From: Pseudomonadota bacterium
GTDB lineage: Bacteria > Pseudomonadota > Alphaproteobacteria > Elsterales > Elsteraceae
DNA length: 13,992 nt
Direction: 5' to 3'
Assembly (NCBI GenBank): GCA_016195115.1
Contig: JACQAI010000203.1
Span: 1-13,992, forward strand
This document shows, one piece after another, positions 1 to 6,835 of this stretch. The notes beneath the pieces were generated by a model. It searched no databases. It was given only the letters and a program-made list of their open reading frames with translations, and had not been told where the DNA came from. Both the position numbers and the translations under genes were made by a program. Every line of letters starts with the position of its first letter. Within the stretch, counting starts at the first letter, position 1.

Positions 1-2
1 TC

Positions 3-332
3 CACGCCGCGGCAGCAGCCGACATTCACCCTGGCGCCGAGTGGACGCACGTCGATCCGGGCCCGGCGGGCTGGTCAATCGAGGGGCTCGCGAAGGCGCG
101 TGCGTTCTCGGAGAAGGTCGGCGCCACCGCCGTGATGGTGATCCATCATGGCGCCGTGATCGCGGAATGGGGCGACACGGCGGTCAAGTCCAACCTGCAC
201 TCGGTACGCAAGAGTCTCTTGAGCGTGCCCCCGCGCCGGCGGTGCTGGTCGGTCGTCGTCGACGGCCCGCGCGTCGAGCTTTACGACGAGATCGACGTCC
301 TGGAGATCGAGGGCCGCGTTGTTCGCGACTGA
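3..332 (+). pseudogene. Truncated beta-lactamase-family serine hydrolase head fused to an unrecognised tail (5' end outside window)
   Basis: The frame is open from the window edge to TGA 330-332. Up to about base 226 it reads like the N-terminal part of a beta-lactamase/esterase-type serine hydrolase (PF00144). It has a strand of the VMVIHHGAVIAEWG type, then HSVRKSLLS, which carries the SxxK motif (S-V-R-K) with the nucleophilic serine and the catalytic lysine. Family members continue for some 250 more residues, with a YxN motif and an HxG-type motif, and none of that is present. After KSLLS the protein changes abruptly to a basic stretch and a tail ending LYDEIDVLEIEGRVVRD. That tail keeps G/C-rich third positions, so it may be the C-terminus of a second gene joined by deletion. 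I do not recognise the tail. Without the rest of the fold, hydrolase activity is not expected. The start lies upstream of the window. The downstream GNAT gene overlaps its last 14 bases. Confidence 0.6.
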
Positions 333-891
333 GCATTCCGCGTGGCACGACATCGAGACGACGCGTTTGACGCTCCGGCTCCTCGCTCCGGAAGCGATGG
401 AAGCGGCGCTATCAGGCGATTTGGCGGCACTCGAAGATGGTCTCGGCGCCGAGGTCCCGCCGGACTTGCTTCACGACCCGGCAGTTCTGCGCTTCGCGTT
501 GGCGGAGCTCGCGGCCGATGCGGACTACCTGTCGTGGTCTGCGCGAGCCATCGTTCTCAAGGACCCAAGACGGATGATCGGCCATGTTCGGTTCCACAGC
601 CGGCCCGATCCGGACTATCTGCACCGGTACGCACGCAAAGCAGTCGAGTTCGGCTACGTCGTGTTCGCAGCCTATCGGCGGCAGGGTTACGCACGCGAGG
701 CGCTCGCCAGTCTGATGCAATGGGCCCACGAGGCCCATGGTGTCGACCGCTTCGTCGCATCGGTCTCGCCTGACAACCTGCCCTCGCAGCGCCTGATTGC
801 CGCGTTCGATTTCAAGCGAGTCGGCGAGCACAGCGACGCCGTCGATGGCGTCGAGCACGTCTACCTTCGGGACCTTAGGGCGAGATCGTAA
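319..891 (+). CDS. GNAT-family N-acetyltransferase (RimJ/RimL-like)
   Basis: This 190-residue protein has the layout of GNAT acyltransferases of the RimJ/RimL type (Acetyltransf_3), which move the acetyl group of acetyl-CoA to an amine. It has an opening strand TTRLTLRLL (about 13-21), a middle strand around RMIGHVRFH, and a strand FGYVVFAAYRRQGYAREAL (about 114-132). The last contains the R-x-x-G-x-A pyrophosphate loop of motif A. A motif-B segment follows, VSPDNLPSQRLIAAFDFKRVGE. The substrate cannot be told. The TTG start at 319 is preferred: GAGGG (309-313) lies five bases upstream, and the next ATG in frame would remove the first strand. The start overlaps the preceding fragment's stop, suggesting coupled translation. 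The stop is only five bases from the stop of the convergent cyclase gene. Codon choice is looser (more A/T-ending codons) than in the larger genes, compatible with acquisition. Confidence 0.85.
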   Translation: MFATEHSAWHDIETTRLTLRLLAPEAMEAALSGDLAALEDGLGAEVPPDLLHDPAVLRFALAELAADADYLSWSARAIVLKDPRRMIGHVRFHSRPDPDYLHRYARKAVEFGYVVFAAYRRQGYAREALASLMQWAHEAHGVDRFVASVSPDNLPSQRLIAAFDFKRVGEHSDAVDGVEHVYLRDLRARS

Positions 892-896
892 GGGCG

Positions 897-3800
897 CTAC
901 TTCGCGGCCGAGGCGAAGCGGGCGAGCTGCTTGGCGATCTGGGCGGCTTCCTCGGTGCGGCCGATGCCTTCGAGGATGGTGATCGCCTCGCGCAGCTTGG
1001 GCGTCGGGTCCTGGCCCTCGCGCTGCGCCAAGTCGGCCTCGAGCCGGCACGCCCGGGCGAGATCCGAGCCGTAGTTCTCCTGGCTCGCCAGCCCGTAGGC
1101 GCTCTCGGCGTGCTTGCGCGCGGCAGCGAGGTCGTCCTTGCGCATCAGCACGTTGCCGAGCGCCAGCTCGTTGGCGACCATCTTGCGCTTGAGATCGAGC
1201 TCGCGGTGGATGCGCAGGGCCTGCGCCAGGCTGCGTTCGGCCTCGTCGAGCTTGTCGAGATCGACGTAGCAGCGGCCTTTCGACATCAGCGCGGTGCCGG
1301 CGCCGAAGCGGTTGCCGATGCGGTCCATGGTCTGGAACGACTGCTCGAAATAGTCGAGCGCGACGTCCAGGTCCTTCTTCTTGTTGTAGAGATAGCCGAG
1401 CGACAGGAACAGGTTGCCCATCTGGCGCTTGTCGCCCTGGGCGGTGAACAGGTCGAGGCTCTTCTTGTTGAACTCGAAGGCCTTGTCGAAGTCGCCCTTG
1501 TGCTCGTAGAACACGCCGATGTTGTTGTAGGCCAAGGCGATCTTTTCGGTGGCGCCATGCGCCTCGAAGATCTTGACCGCCTTCATCGCGGTCTCGATCG
1601 CCTGATCGGACTGGCGCATCCGGTTCATGACCCAGCTCTGGTTCATGTAGACCATACCGGTCTCGACCGCGTCGGGGTGGTTGGCCAGGATCTTGAGGGC
1701 GTCGACGTAGATCTCGGCGGCCTTCTTGGCCGAGCCGCGCTTCTCCTCGATGCGGCCGATGTTGCGCAGCACGTCGGCCTTGCGCACCTCGACGGCGATC
1801 AGGCCGGCGGCCTTGTGCAGGCTCTGGATCGCCGCCTCCATGTCGCCCTGCAGCTCCTGGACCTCGGACAGCGCGACCTGCACGTCGGCCAGATCGCCGG
1901 GCGGCGGCTGGATCTTCTCGGCCTGCTCGAGCGCATCCGAGAAGTAGCGTGCGGCGTCCTGGTTGGCGTAGGCGGCTTTCGCCTTGAGGCCGCTCTTCAG
2001 GAGATACTGATAGGCCTTTGCGGGTTCGGCCGCGCCGACATAATGCTGCGCCAGCAGCTCGACGTGGTCGTCGAGCCGGCTGGCATAGAGCCCCTCGATC
2101 TCGGTCGCGATCTGCTTGTGCAGCTCCTTCTGACGGCTGAGCAGCAGGGTCGAATGAATCGCTTCCTGGGTCAGCACGTTGCGGAAGCTGTATTCGATCT
2201 CGGGGAAGCTCTTCGACTCGAACACGATGCCGAGCTCGATCAGCTGGCCGAGCCGCGCCTCGAGATCGTCGCCGGTCACCACGCGCTTGAGCAGCTCGTG
2301 CTTGAAGGTCGGCCCGAGCACCGCCGCGACCTGGAGCACGTCCTTGAGCGCGGTCGGCAGCTTGTCGATGCGCGCCATGACGAGGCCCTGGATCGAACCC
2401 GGGATCGACACCTGGTCGAGGTCGCGCAGCAGGCGCAGGCCGCCGTCGTCGGTGCGCTCGACGATGCCGTCATCGACCAGGCTGCGCGCGATCTCCTCGA
2501 TATAGAGCGGGTTGCCGTCGGCGCGCGAGCGCACCATCGCGAGGATCGCGTCGGGCACGTCCGCGACCTTGAGGAGGTGGCGCAGCAGCTGGTCGCATTC
2601 GGGATCGCTGAGCCGCGAGAAGCTGATCTGGGTCGAGCGGTCGTCGAGCACCTTCTTGGCGATCAGCGGCAGCTTGGCGGACGGATGATCCTTCACCGGC
2701 CGCATCAGCAGCACCAGCATCATGGGATCCTGGCGCAAGGCATCGAACAGATAGGCGACCAGCTCGATCGAGGTCGTGTCGGCGTGGTGCAGGTTCTCGA
2801 GCACCAGCATCACGGGCTTCTGCTTGCCGAGCTGGCGGTAGAACCAGGCGACCGAGCGGAAGATCGAGGCCTTGACCTCCTGCGCCTCCATCTGGTCGAC
2901 CGGCACGTCGAACTCCTCGGCCAGCTTGAGGCCGAGGATGCTGCCGATATGCACGATCGCCTCGCGCGCCTCGGGCATCAGCGCCTCGGGGTCGAGCTTG
3001 AGCATCAGGGGCAGGTTCTTGACCAGCTTGTCGCGGATCGCTTCGGGCAGATCGTCGGCGTCGATCGTCAGCAGCGCCTTGAAGATCTCGGCGAACACCG
3101 CGTAGCTGGTCGAGCGGCTGAACGAGCGGCAGCTGCCTTCGATGACCTGGATCTCGCCCGGCTTGAAGCGGTTCTTGAGCTCGAGCTGGACGCGGCTCTT
3201 GCCGATGCCGGGCTCGGAGATCAGGAACACGGCCTGGCCGTGGCCGGCCATCAGCGCCTGGGCGCATTTCTGCAGGGTGTCGATCTCGCTCGAGCGTCCG
3301 ACCAGCGGCGGCGCGGTGTCGCCGGTCTTCTCCTGGCCGGTCACGCTCTTGGCCTTGGTGACCTCGTAGACCGCGACCGGCGCCTGCTTGCCCTTCACCT
3401 TGATGGGATCGTGGCGGATGAACTCGAACAGATGGCGGGTCAGGTTGTAGGTGTAGCCCGAGACGAAGATCTGACCGTCCTTGGCGATTGATTCCAGCCG
3501 GGAAGCCAGGTTCACCGTGTCGCCCATCACGGTGTATTCCATCTTCGTGTCGGAGCCGACGCCGCCGGCGATCACCATGCCGGTGTTGATGCCGGTGTGC
3601 AGCGCCAGCTTCTTGTCGATCTTGGTCGGCAGCTTCTTGTTGTACTCCTCCATCTCCCGGTGCATCGCCAGCGCGGCGCGCACCGCCAGCTCGGGATGGT
3701 TCTCGTGCGCGATCGGCGCGCCGAAGATCGCCATGACGCAGTCGCCGATGAACTTGTCGACGTAGCCCTCGTAGCGCACCACGACGTCGGCCAGCATGCG

Positions 3801-4151
3801 GAGGCAGCCGTTCATCAGGTTGGTGACGTCCTCGGGGTCGAGCTTCTCGCTCATCGCCGTGAAGCCGGCGATGTCGGCGAACAGCACGGTGACGTTCTTG
3901 CGCTCGGACTCGAGCTTGACCGGGGCGGCCGGGGCGGCGGGTTTGGTCGGCGCGGCCGGGGCCAAGGCCATGGCAGGCAGTGGGGCGCCGGCGCCGAGAT
4001 GGATCAGGCGGAAGCCGCAGCTGCCGCAGAACTGATCGCCCTCCTGGGCCGGCGTGCTGCATTTCACGCACACCATGAACAGCGGCGTGCCGCAGTGCGT
4101 GCAGTAGCGCACGCCCTCACGATTGCTGAAGCTGCAGGCCGAGCAGTCCAC
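897..4151 (-). CDS. Zinc-ribbon / class III adenylyl cyclase / AAA-STAND ATPase / TPR regulatory protein
   Basis: About 1084 residues from GTG 4151. Residues 3-45 carry four CxxC knuckles (C3/C6, C17/C20, C28/C31, C42/C45), a double zinc ribbon, followed by an Ala/Pro linker. Residues about 84-265 are a class III nucleotide cyclase. Metal-binding D93 and D137, purine-contacting K133 and D211, and transition-state N214 and R218 are all present, so cAMP synthesis from ATP is likely. Next comes a P-loop ATPase: Walker A SEPGIGKS at about 312-319 and Walker B VMLVLENLHHAD at about 447-458. The C-terminal third is helical TPR repeats, probably for protein contacts. No membrane segment or signal peptide is seen, so it is likely cytosolic. 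An in-frame GTG at 4202 would add 17 residues, but it sits only a few bases from the predicted transcription start. GTG 4151 has AGAGG eleven bases upstream. The trigger is unknown. It is convergent with the GNAT gene and divergent from sthA. Confidence 0.93.
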   Translation of the reverse strand: MDCSACSFSNREGVRYCTHCGTPLFMVCVKCSTPAQEGDQFCGSCGFRLIHLGAGAPLPAMALAPAAPTKPAAPAAPVKLESERKNVTVLFADIAGFTAMSEKLDPEDVTNLMNGCLRMLADVVVRYEGYVDKFIGDCVMAIFGAPIAHENHPELAVRAALAMHREMEEYNKKLPTKIDKKLALHTGINTGMVIAGGVGSDTKMEYTVMGDTVNLASRLESIAKDGQIFVSGYTYNLTRHLFEFIRHDPIKVKGKQAPVAVYEVTKAKSVTGQEKTGDTAPPLVGRSSEIDTLQKCAQALMAGHGQAVFLISEPGIGKSRVQLELKNRFKPGEIQVIEGSCRSFSRSTSYAVFAEIFKALLTIDADDLPEAIRDKLVKNLPLMLKLDPEALMPEAREAIVHIGSILGLKLAEEFDVPVDQMEAQEVKASIFRSVAWFYRQLGKQKPVMLVLENLHHADTTSIELVAYLFDALRQDPMMLVLLMRPVKDHPSAKLPLIAKKVLDDRSTQISFSRLSDPECDQLLRHLLKVADVPDAILAMVRSRADGNPLYIEEIARSLVDDGIVERTDDGGLRLLRDLDQVSIPGSIQGLVMARIDKLPTALKDVLQVAAVLGPTFKHELLKRVVTGDDLEARLGQLIELGIVFESKSFPEIEYSFRNVLTQEAIHSTLLLSRQKELHKQIATEIEGLYASRLDDHVELLAQHYVGAAEPAKAYQYLLKSGLKAKAAYANQDAARYFSDALEQAEKIQPPPGDLADVQVALSEVQELQGDMEAAIQSLHKAAGLIAVEVRKADVLRNIGRIEEKRGSAKKAAEIYVDALKILANHPDAVETGMVYMNQSWVMNRMRQSDQAIETAMKAVKIFEAHGATEKIALAYNNIGVFYEHKGDFDKAFEFNKKSLDLFTAQGDKRQMGNLFLSLGYLYNKKKDLDVALDYFEQSFQTMDRIGNRFGAGTALMSKGRCYVDLDKLDEAERSLAQALRIHRELDLKRKMVANELALGNVLMRKDDLAAARKHAESAYGLASQENYGSDLARACRLEADLAQREGQDPTPKLREAITILEGIGRTEEAAQIAKQLARFASAAK

Positions 4152-4205
4152 CGTGTCGATCGCCTCTGAGCCGAAACATCGTACCGGCCTATAGGCGGGC
4201 ACGAT

Positions 4206-4242
4206 TAGATAAAATTATAGGCACTAGCCCCGGATTTTCCAA
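4206..4242 (-). promoter_or_regulatory. Sigma-70-type promoter of the cyclase gene
   Basis: On the minus strand, TTGGAA (4242-4237) is followed after exactly 17 bases by a perfect TATAAT (4219-4214). Transcription would begin near 4206-4207. That leaves a leader of about 55 bases to the GTG at 4151 but only about four to the GTG at 4202. The match and spacing are seen directly; use as a promoter is inferred. Confidence 0.65.
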
Positions 4243-4264
4243 CCGAATCGGCGGTCCCGAGGCG

Positions 4265-4288
4265 CGGCAGAGTGCTTAAACTGCCGCC
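4265..4288. promoter_or_regulatory. Inverted repeat in the cyclase/sthA divergent region (candidate operator)
   Basis: Perfect 7-bp arms GCGGCAG (4265-4271) and CTGCCGC (4282-4288) flank an A/T-rich 10-base spacer. The element lies 22 bp upstream of the cyclase -35 box and about 110 bp upstream of the sthA start, where a regulator could act on either gene. A second, shorter palindrome, CTTAG-C-CTAAG, lies at 4312-4322. No specific regulator is recognised. The sthA promoter itself is not clear; TTAAAC-N17-TATGCT (4277-4305) is a weak candidate overlapping this repeat. Confidence 0.35.
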
Positions 4289-4396
4289 AATTGTCGATTA
4301 TGCTTTGAATCTTAGCCTAAGCAGGGTTAACAGCCCGTTGGTGGAACCGTCGCGGGTCGGCCCGACGGCGGGATATCGGCGGAAGGGGGCCATGTC

Positions 4397-5854
4397 GTGA
4401 CAGGGCGCGTCGTCAAATTGAAGCCCGAGGGGCAGGGCCAGACCGCGGCCGAGGCGGCCCGGCAATTCGACATGATCGTGATCGGCTCGGGCCCGGGCGG
4501 CCACCGGTCGGCGATCCAGGCCGCCAAGCTCGGCAAGCGGGTCGCCGTGATCGAGCGCAAGAAGGACGTCGGCGGGGTGTGCATCGCCAGCGGCACGATC
4601 CCGAGCAAGACCTTCCGCGAGACCATCCTGCACCTTTCGGGCTACCGCGAGCGCGGCGTCTACGGCAACTCCTACCAGGTCAAGCAGAGCATCTCGATGT
4701 CCGACCTGGTGTTCCGGGTCGACCGCGTGATCCGCCACGAGATCGACGTCGTGCGCCACCAGCTGCTGCGCAACAAGGTGGTGCTGATCACCGCCTCGGC
4801 GGCGTTCATCGACCCGCACACGGTGCGGCTGACCTACGCCGACGGCAGCGCCAGCCGCGACCTCACCGCCGACGCCATCGTGATCGCCACCGGCACCAGC
4901 TCGGCGCTCAACCCCAAGATGCCGTTCGACGGCGAAAACGTCTTCACCAGCGACGATATGCTGCAGCTCAAGCAGATGCCGCGGCGGCTGGCGGTGATCG
5001 GCGGCGGCGTCATCGGCTGCGAGTACGCCACCATGTTCGCGGCGCTCGGCGTGCGCGTCACGCTCATCGATGCCAGAGATCACCTTTTGCCGTTCGTCGA
5101 CGGCGAGGTCATCCATTCGCTGGTCTACCAGATGCAGCAGAACCGCGTGACCATGCGGCTCGGCGAGGCGGTCAAGGAAGTCCAGATCGACCACTCGCTG
5201 CGCCACGGGCCGGTGCGCATCATGCTCGACAGCGGCAAGCGCATCTACGTCGACAAGGCGCTCTACGCGGTCGGCCGCCAGGGCGCCACCGAAGGCCTCG
5301 GGCTCGAGGCCGCCGGGGTGGCGTGCGACTCGCGCGGCCGCATCACGGTCGACGGCAACTACCAGACCTCGCAGCCGCACATCTACGCGGTCGGCGACGT
5401 CATCGGCTTCCCGAGCCTGGCCTCGACCTCGATGGAGCAGGGCCGCATCGCCGCGTCCCACGCCTTCGGCGAGAAGGCCGAGTCGATGCCCGAGCTGTTC
5501 CCCTACGGCATCTACACGATCCCGGAGATCTCGACCGTCGGACGCAACGAGGAGGAGCTGACCAAGGCCGGCGTGCCCTACGAGGTCGGCAAGGCCTACT
5601 ACCGCGAGATTGCGCGTGGCCAGATCCTCGGCGACACCACCGGCTTCCTCAAGCTGCTGTTCCACGCCGAGACGCGCCACCTGCTCGGCGTCCACATCAT
5701 CGGCGAGGGCGCCAGCGAGCTCGTCCACATCGGCCAGGCGGTGCTCGCCTACGGCGGCACGATCGACTACTTCCTCAACACCGTGTTCAACTATCCGACC
5801 CTCGCCGAGGCCTACAAGACCGCCGCCTACGACGGCATCAACCGCCTGGGGTAG
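4397..5854 (+). CDS. sthA: Soluble (Si-specific) NAD(P)+ transhydrogenase
   Basis: A 485-residue FAD enzyme of the pyridine nucleotide-disulfide oxidoreductase family. It moves hydride between NADPH and NAD+ (NADPH + NAD+ = NADP+ + NADH) in the cytosol, balancing the two cofactor pools. The FAD-binding GSGPGG is at about 30-35. The active-site stretch GGVCIASGTIPSK has Cys62 but Thr67 where lipoamide dehydrogenase has its second redox Cys. A second Rossmann motif GGGVIGCEYA is followed by an acidic strand end (LIDARD). The C-terminal motif is FNYPTLAEAY, with Tyr where lipoamide dehydrogenase has its catalytic His. Loss of both the disulfide and the His is the hallmark of SthA rather than of dihydrolipoyl dehydrogenase or mercuric reductase. 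GTG 4397 is preceded by GGAAGGGGG (4381-4389). The ATG at 4392 is in another frame and stops after two codons. It is slightly longer than the E. coli enzyme because of an N-terminal extension of roughly 20 residues. Confidence 0.95.
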   Translation: MTGRVVKLKPEGQGQTAAEAARQFDMIVIGSGPGGHRSAIQAAKLGKRVAVIERKKDVGGVCIASGTIPSKTFRETILHLSGYRERGVYGNSYQVKQSISMSDLVFRVDRVIRHEIDVVRHQLLRNKVVLITASAAFIDPHTVRLTYADGSASRDLTADAIVIATGTSSALNPKMPFDGENVFTSDDMLQLKQMPRRLAVIGGGVIGCEYATMFAALGVRVTLIDARDHLLPFVDGEVIHSLVYQMQQNRVTMRLGEAVKEVQIDHSLRHGPVRIMLDSGKRIYVDKALYAVGRQGATEGLGLEAAGVACDSRGRITVDGNYQTSQPHIYAVGDVIGFPSLASTSMEQGRIAASHAFGEKAESMPELFPYGIYTIPEISTVGRNEEELTKAGVPYEVGKAYYREIARGQILGDTTGFLKLLFHAETRHLLGVHIIGEGASELVHIGQAVLAYGGTIDYFLNTVFNYPTLAEAYKTAAYDGINRLG

Positions 5855-5917
5855 CGCGCGCGCCAACGCTTCAGCCAGCAACGGCGGCATCTTGATGGTG
5901 TCGCCGGTGAGGCCGAG

Positions 5918-5932
5918 TATGACAGTGTCATA
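5918..5932. promoter_or_regulatory. 15-bp palindrome, probable ParD/ParDE operator
   Basis: TATGACA-G-TGTCATA is a perfect inverted repeat with 7-bp arms around one central base, ending 15 bp before the antitoxin ATG. Ribbon-helix-helix antitoxins bind short palindromes over their own promoters, so this is the likely autorepression site. The repeat is seen; the binding is inferred. No strong -35/-10 pair could be fixed around it; TATTAG at 5931-5936 is a possible -10 box. Confidence 0.6.
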
Positions 5933-5947
5933 TTAGCGAAACGTCCG

Positions 5948-6229
5948 ATGCCCCGAACCAGCCGCCCCATAACCGTGACGCTGGGTGATCTTCACAAGCG
6001 CGTCGAGGCGCGGGTGAAATCCGGCGCCTACGCCTCGGCCAGCGAGGTGATGCGTGCGGCCGTGCGCGCGCTCGATCGCGAGGAGGCCGCGGTGGGCGAC
6101 TGGCTGCGGCAGCGCGTCGACGAGGCCTTCGCCGACCCGCGGCCGGACGTGCCGGCCAGCCAGGTTTTCAAGCGACTTCGTGCGCATCATGCCCGGCGCT
6201 CGAAGGCGCGGCGACATGAAGAGGTTTGA
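5948..6229 (+). CDS. parD: ParD-like ribbon-helix-helix antitoxin
   Basis: A 93-residue protein with an N-terminal ribbon-helix-helix DNA-binding fold. The beta strand is RPITVTLGDL (about 6-15). Helices follow with the typical ParD/CopG pattern VEARVKSGAYASASEVMRAAVRAL (about 19-42). The C-terminal half is charged and basic and would wrap and neutralise the toxin. In type II systems this dimer also represses its own operon; a 15-bp palindrome just upstream fits that role. The stop overlaps the start of the toxin gene by 14 bases, the usual coupling that keeps antitoxin in excess. No clear Shine-Dalgarno sequence precedes ATG 5948, and no earlier in-frame start is evident. The tail beyond about residue 75 (basic, Arg/Lys/His-rich) is not distinctive. 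Confidence 0.88.
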   Translation: MPRTSRPITVTLGDLHKRVEARVKSGAYASASEVMRAAVRALDREEAAVGDWLRQRVDEAFADPRPDVPASQVFKRLRAHHARRSKARRHEEV

Positions 6230-6533
6230 GGTCAGATTTCGTCCACTTGCCGAAACAGACCTGATCGGGCTCTACGACCATATCGCCAAGGAGGCAGGCC
6301 ACGCCGTCGCCGGCGCCTATGTCGACCGCATCGAGGCTGCCTGCATGGCGCTCGAAACCTTTCCCAAACGCGGCACGCGGCGTGACGACATCCGTCGGGG
6401 TCTGCGGACGCTGGGCTTCGAGCGCCGCGCAACCATCGTCTTCCAAGTCCGGAAAACTGCCGTCGTGATCGTTCGAGTCTTTTACGGCGGCCAGGATTAT
6501 GAGCGCGTGCTGGGGAGCAAAGCTCAAGACTGA
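6216..6533 (+). CDS. parE: ParE/RelE-superfamily toxin
   Basis: A 105-residue protein with the ParE/RelE toxin fold. It has an opening strand FEVRFRPLAETDLIGLYDHIA (about 3-23), a helix with the YVDRIEAACMALETFPKRGTRRDD segment (about 33-56), a strand around LRTLGFERRATIVFQV, and a closing VVIVRVFYGGQDYERVL. The FP-x-RG-x-x-R/D turn and the final RVFYGGQDYE strand are typical of ParE, which poisons DNA gyrase; RelE-like toxins of the same fold instead cut mRNA on ribosomes. The sequence favours ParE, but the target is inferred. ATG 6216 is chosen over earlier in-frame starts because it begins the fold exactly, has GAAGG (6202-6206) nine bases upstream, and overlaps the antitoxin stop. It is encoded with the upstream RHH antitoxin as one unit. 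Confidence 0.88.
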   Translation: MKRFEVRFRPLAETDLIGLYDHIAKEAGHAVAGAYVDRIEAACMALETFPKRGTRRDDIRRGLRTLGFERRATIVFQVRKTAVVIVRVFYGGQDYERVLGSKAQD

Positions 6534-6547
6534 CGGGACCCGACCTG

Positions 6548-6564
6548 CCGGTGCCATGCGCCGG
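6548..6564 (+). terminator. Short GC hairpin after parE (weak terminator candidate)
   Basis: CCGGTGC (6548-6554) pairs with GCGCCGG (6558-6564), including one G-T pair, around a CAT loop 14 bases after the parE stop. There is no T-run after it, so it would be an imperfect terminator at best. Confidence 0.25.
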
Positions 6565-6666
6565 CTGAATAGGGACCAACTCGCCAGCGCGGTTTTGCGT
6601 CTGCGGCAAAGTCGGTAAGGTGCATGGAATGCATGGCGCGGTTCCGCGCCAGCACCGCGTGTAATT

Positions 6667-6793
6667 CCTCCCCCGTGCGGAGCATGGGGGAGGGTAGGGA
6701 GGGGGCCACGATGCTTGATGTCGCGCGTCGGCGTTGGTCGAGAGGGCGCGGCCCCCTCCCTACCCTCCCCCATCGCGACGCGACGGGGGAGGG
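6667..6793. repeat. Compound inverted-repeat element (MITE-like or REP-like intergenic repeat)
   Basis: Two small hairpin modules face each other. Module A is CCTCCCCC (6667-6674) with GGGGGAGG (6686-6693), loop 11. Module B is CCCTCCCCC (6763-6771) with GGGGGAGGG (6785-6793), loop 13. In addition, a 24-base arm at 6684-6707 is the exact reverse complement of 6750-6773, with 42 bases between, so the whole element can fold as one long stem. The perfect 24/24 match points to a recent or conserved mobile intergenic repeat. It has no coding content; the frame of the downstream ligase happens to run through it. Family and copy number cannot be judged from one copy. Confidence 0.75.
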
Positions 6794-6835
6794 GTTCATG
6801 CGGGCCTGCATTTCACCTGCATTTGCTGGGGTAGC

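Larger units (their letters stand above)
6534..6835. other. Non-coding spacer between parE and the acyl-CoA ligase, rich in inverted repeats
   Basis: No convincing gene is seen in these 302 bases. The stretch holds several symmetric elements. TGCAT-GGA-ATGCA lies at 6621-6633. A perfect palindrome GGCGCGG-TT-CCGCGCC lies at 6635-6650. The large CCTCCCCC/GGGGGAGG repeat covers 6667-6793. A direct repeat of CCTGCATTT (6805-6813 and 6816-6824) has an 11-base period, about one helical turn, just before the ligase start. The ligase promoter must lie here but no good sigma-70 match is visible. Confidence 0.6.

Noticed and set aside
1110..3491. 793-codon open frame on the plus strand opposite the cyclase gene
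   Set aside because: It is the antisense shadow of a GC-rich gene: composition is dominated by Leu, Val, Glu, His and Asp with no domain, and the opposite strand encodes a clear multi-domain protein.
4580..4610. Loss of the second redox cysteine in the SthA-like enzyme as a defect
   Set aside because: Thr at this place, and Tyr in place of the C-terminal catalytic His, are normal for soluble transhydrogenases.
4298..5890. 530-codon open frame on the minus strand opposite sthA
   Set aside because: Antisense shadow of sthA with low-complexity, Ala/Asp/His/Arg-rich content; the plus strand has unmistakable SthA motifs.
6594..6610. TTTGC/GCAAA inverted repeat as the parDE terminator
   Set aside because: Five-base arms with no T-run; too weak to call.
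6734..6835. N-terminal extension of the acyl-CoA ligase
   Set aside because: The added 34 residues would be read from the repeat element and are Pro/Arg-rich; homologous folds begin just after ATG 6836.
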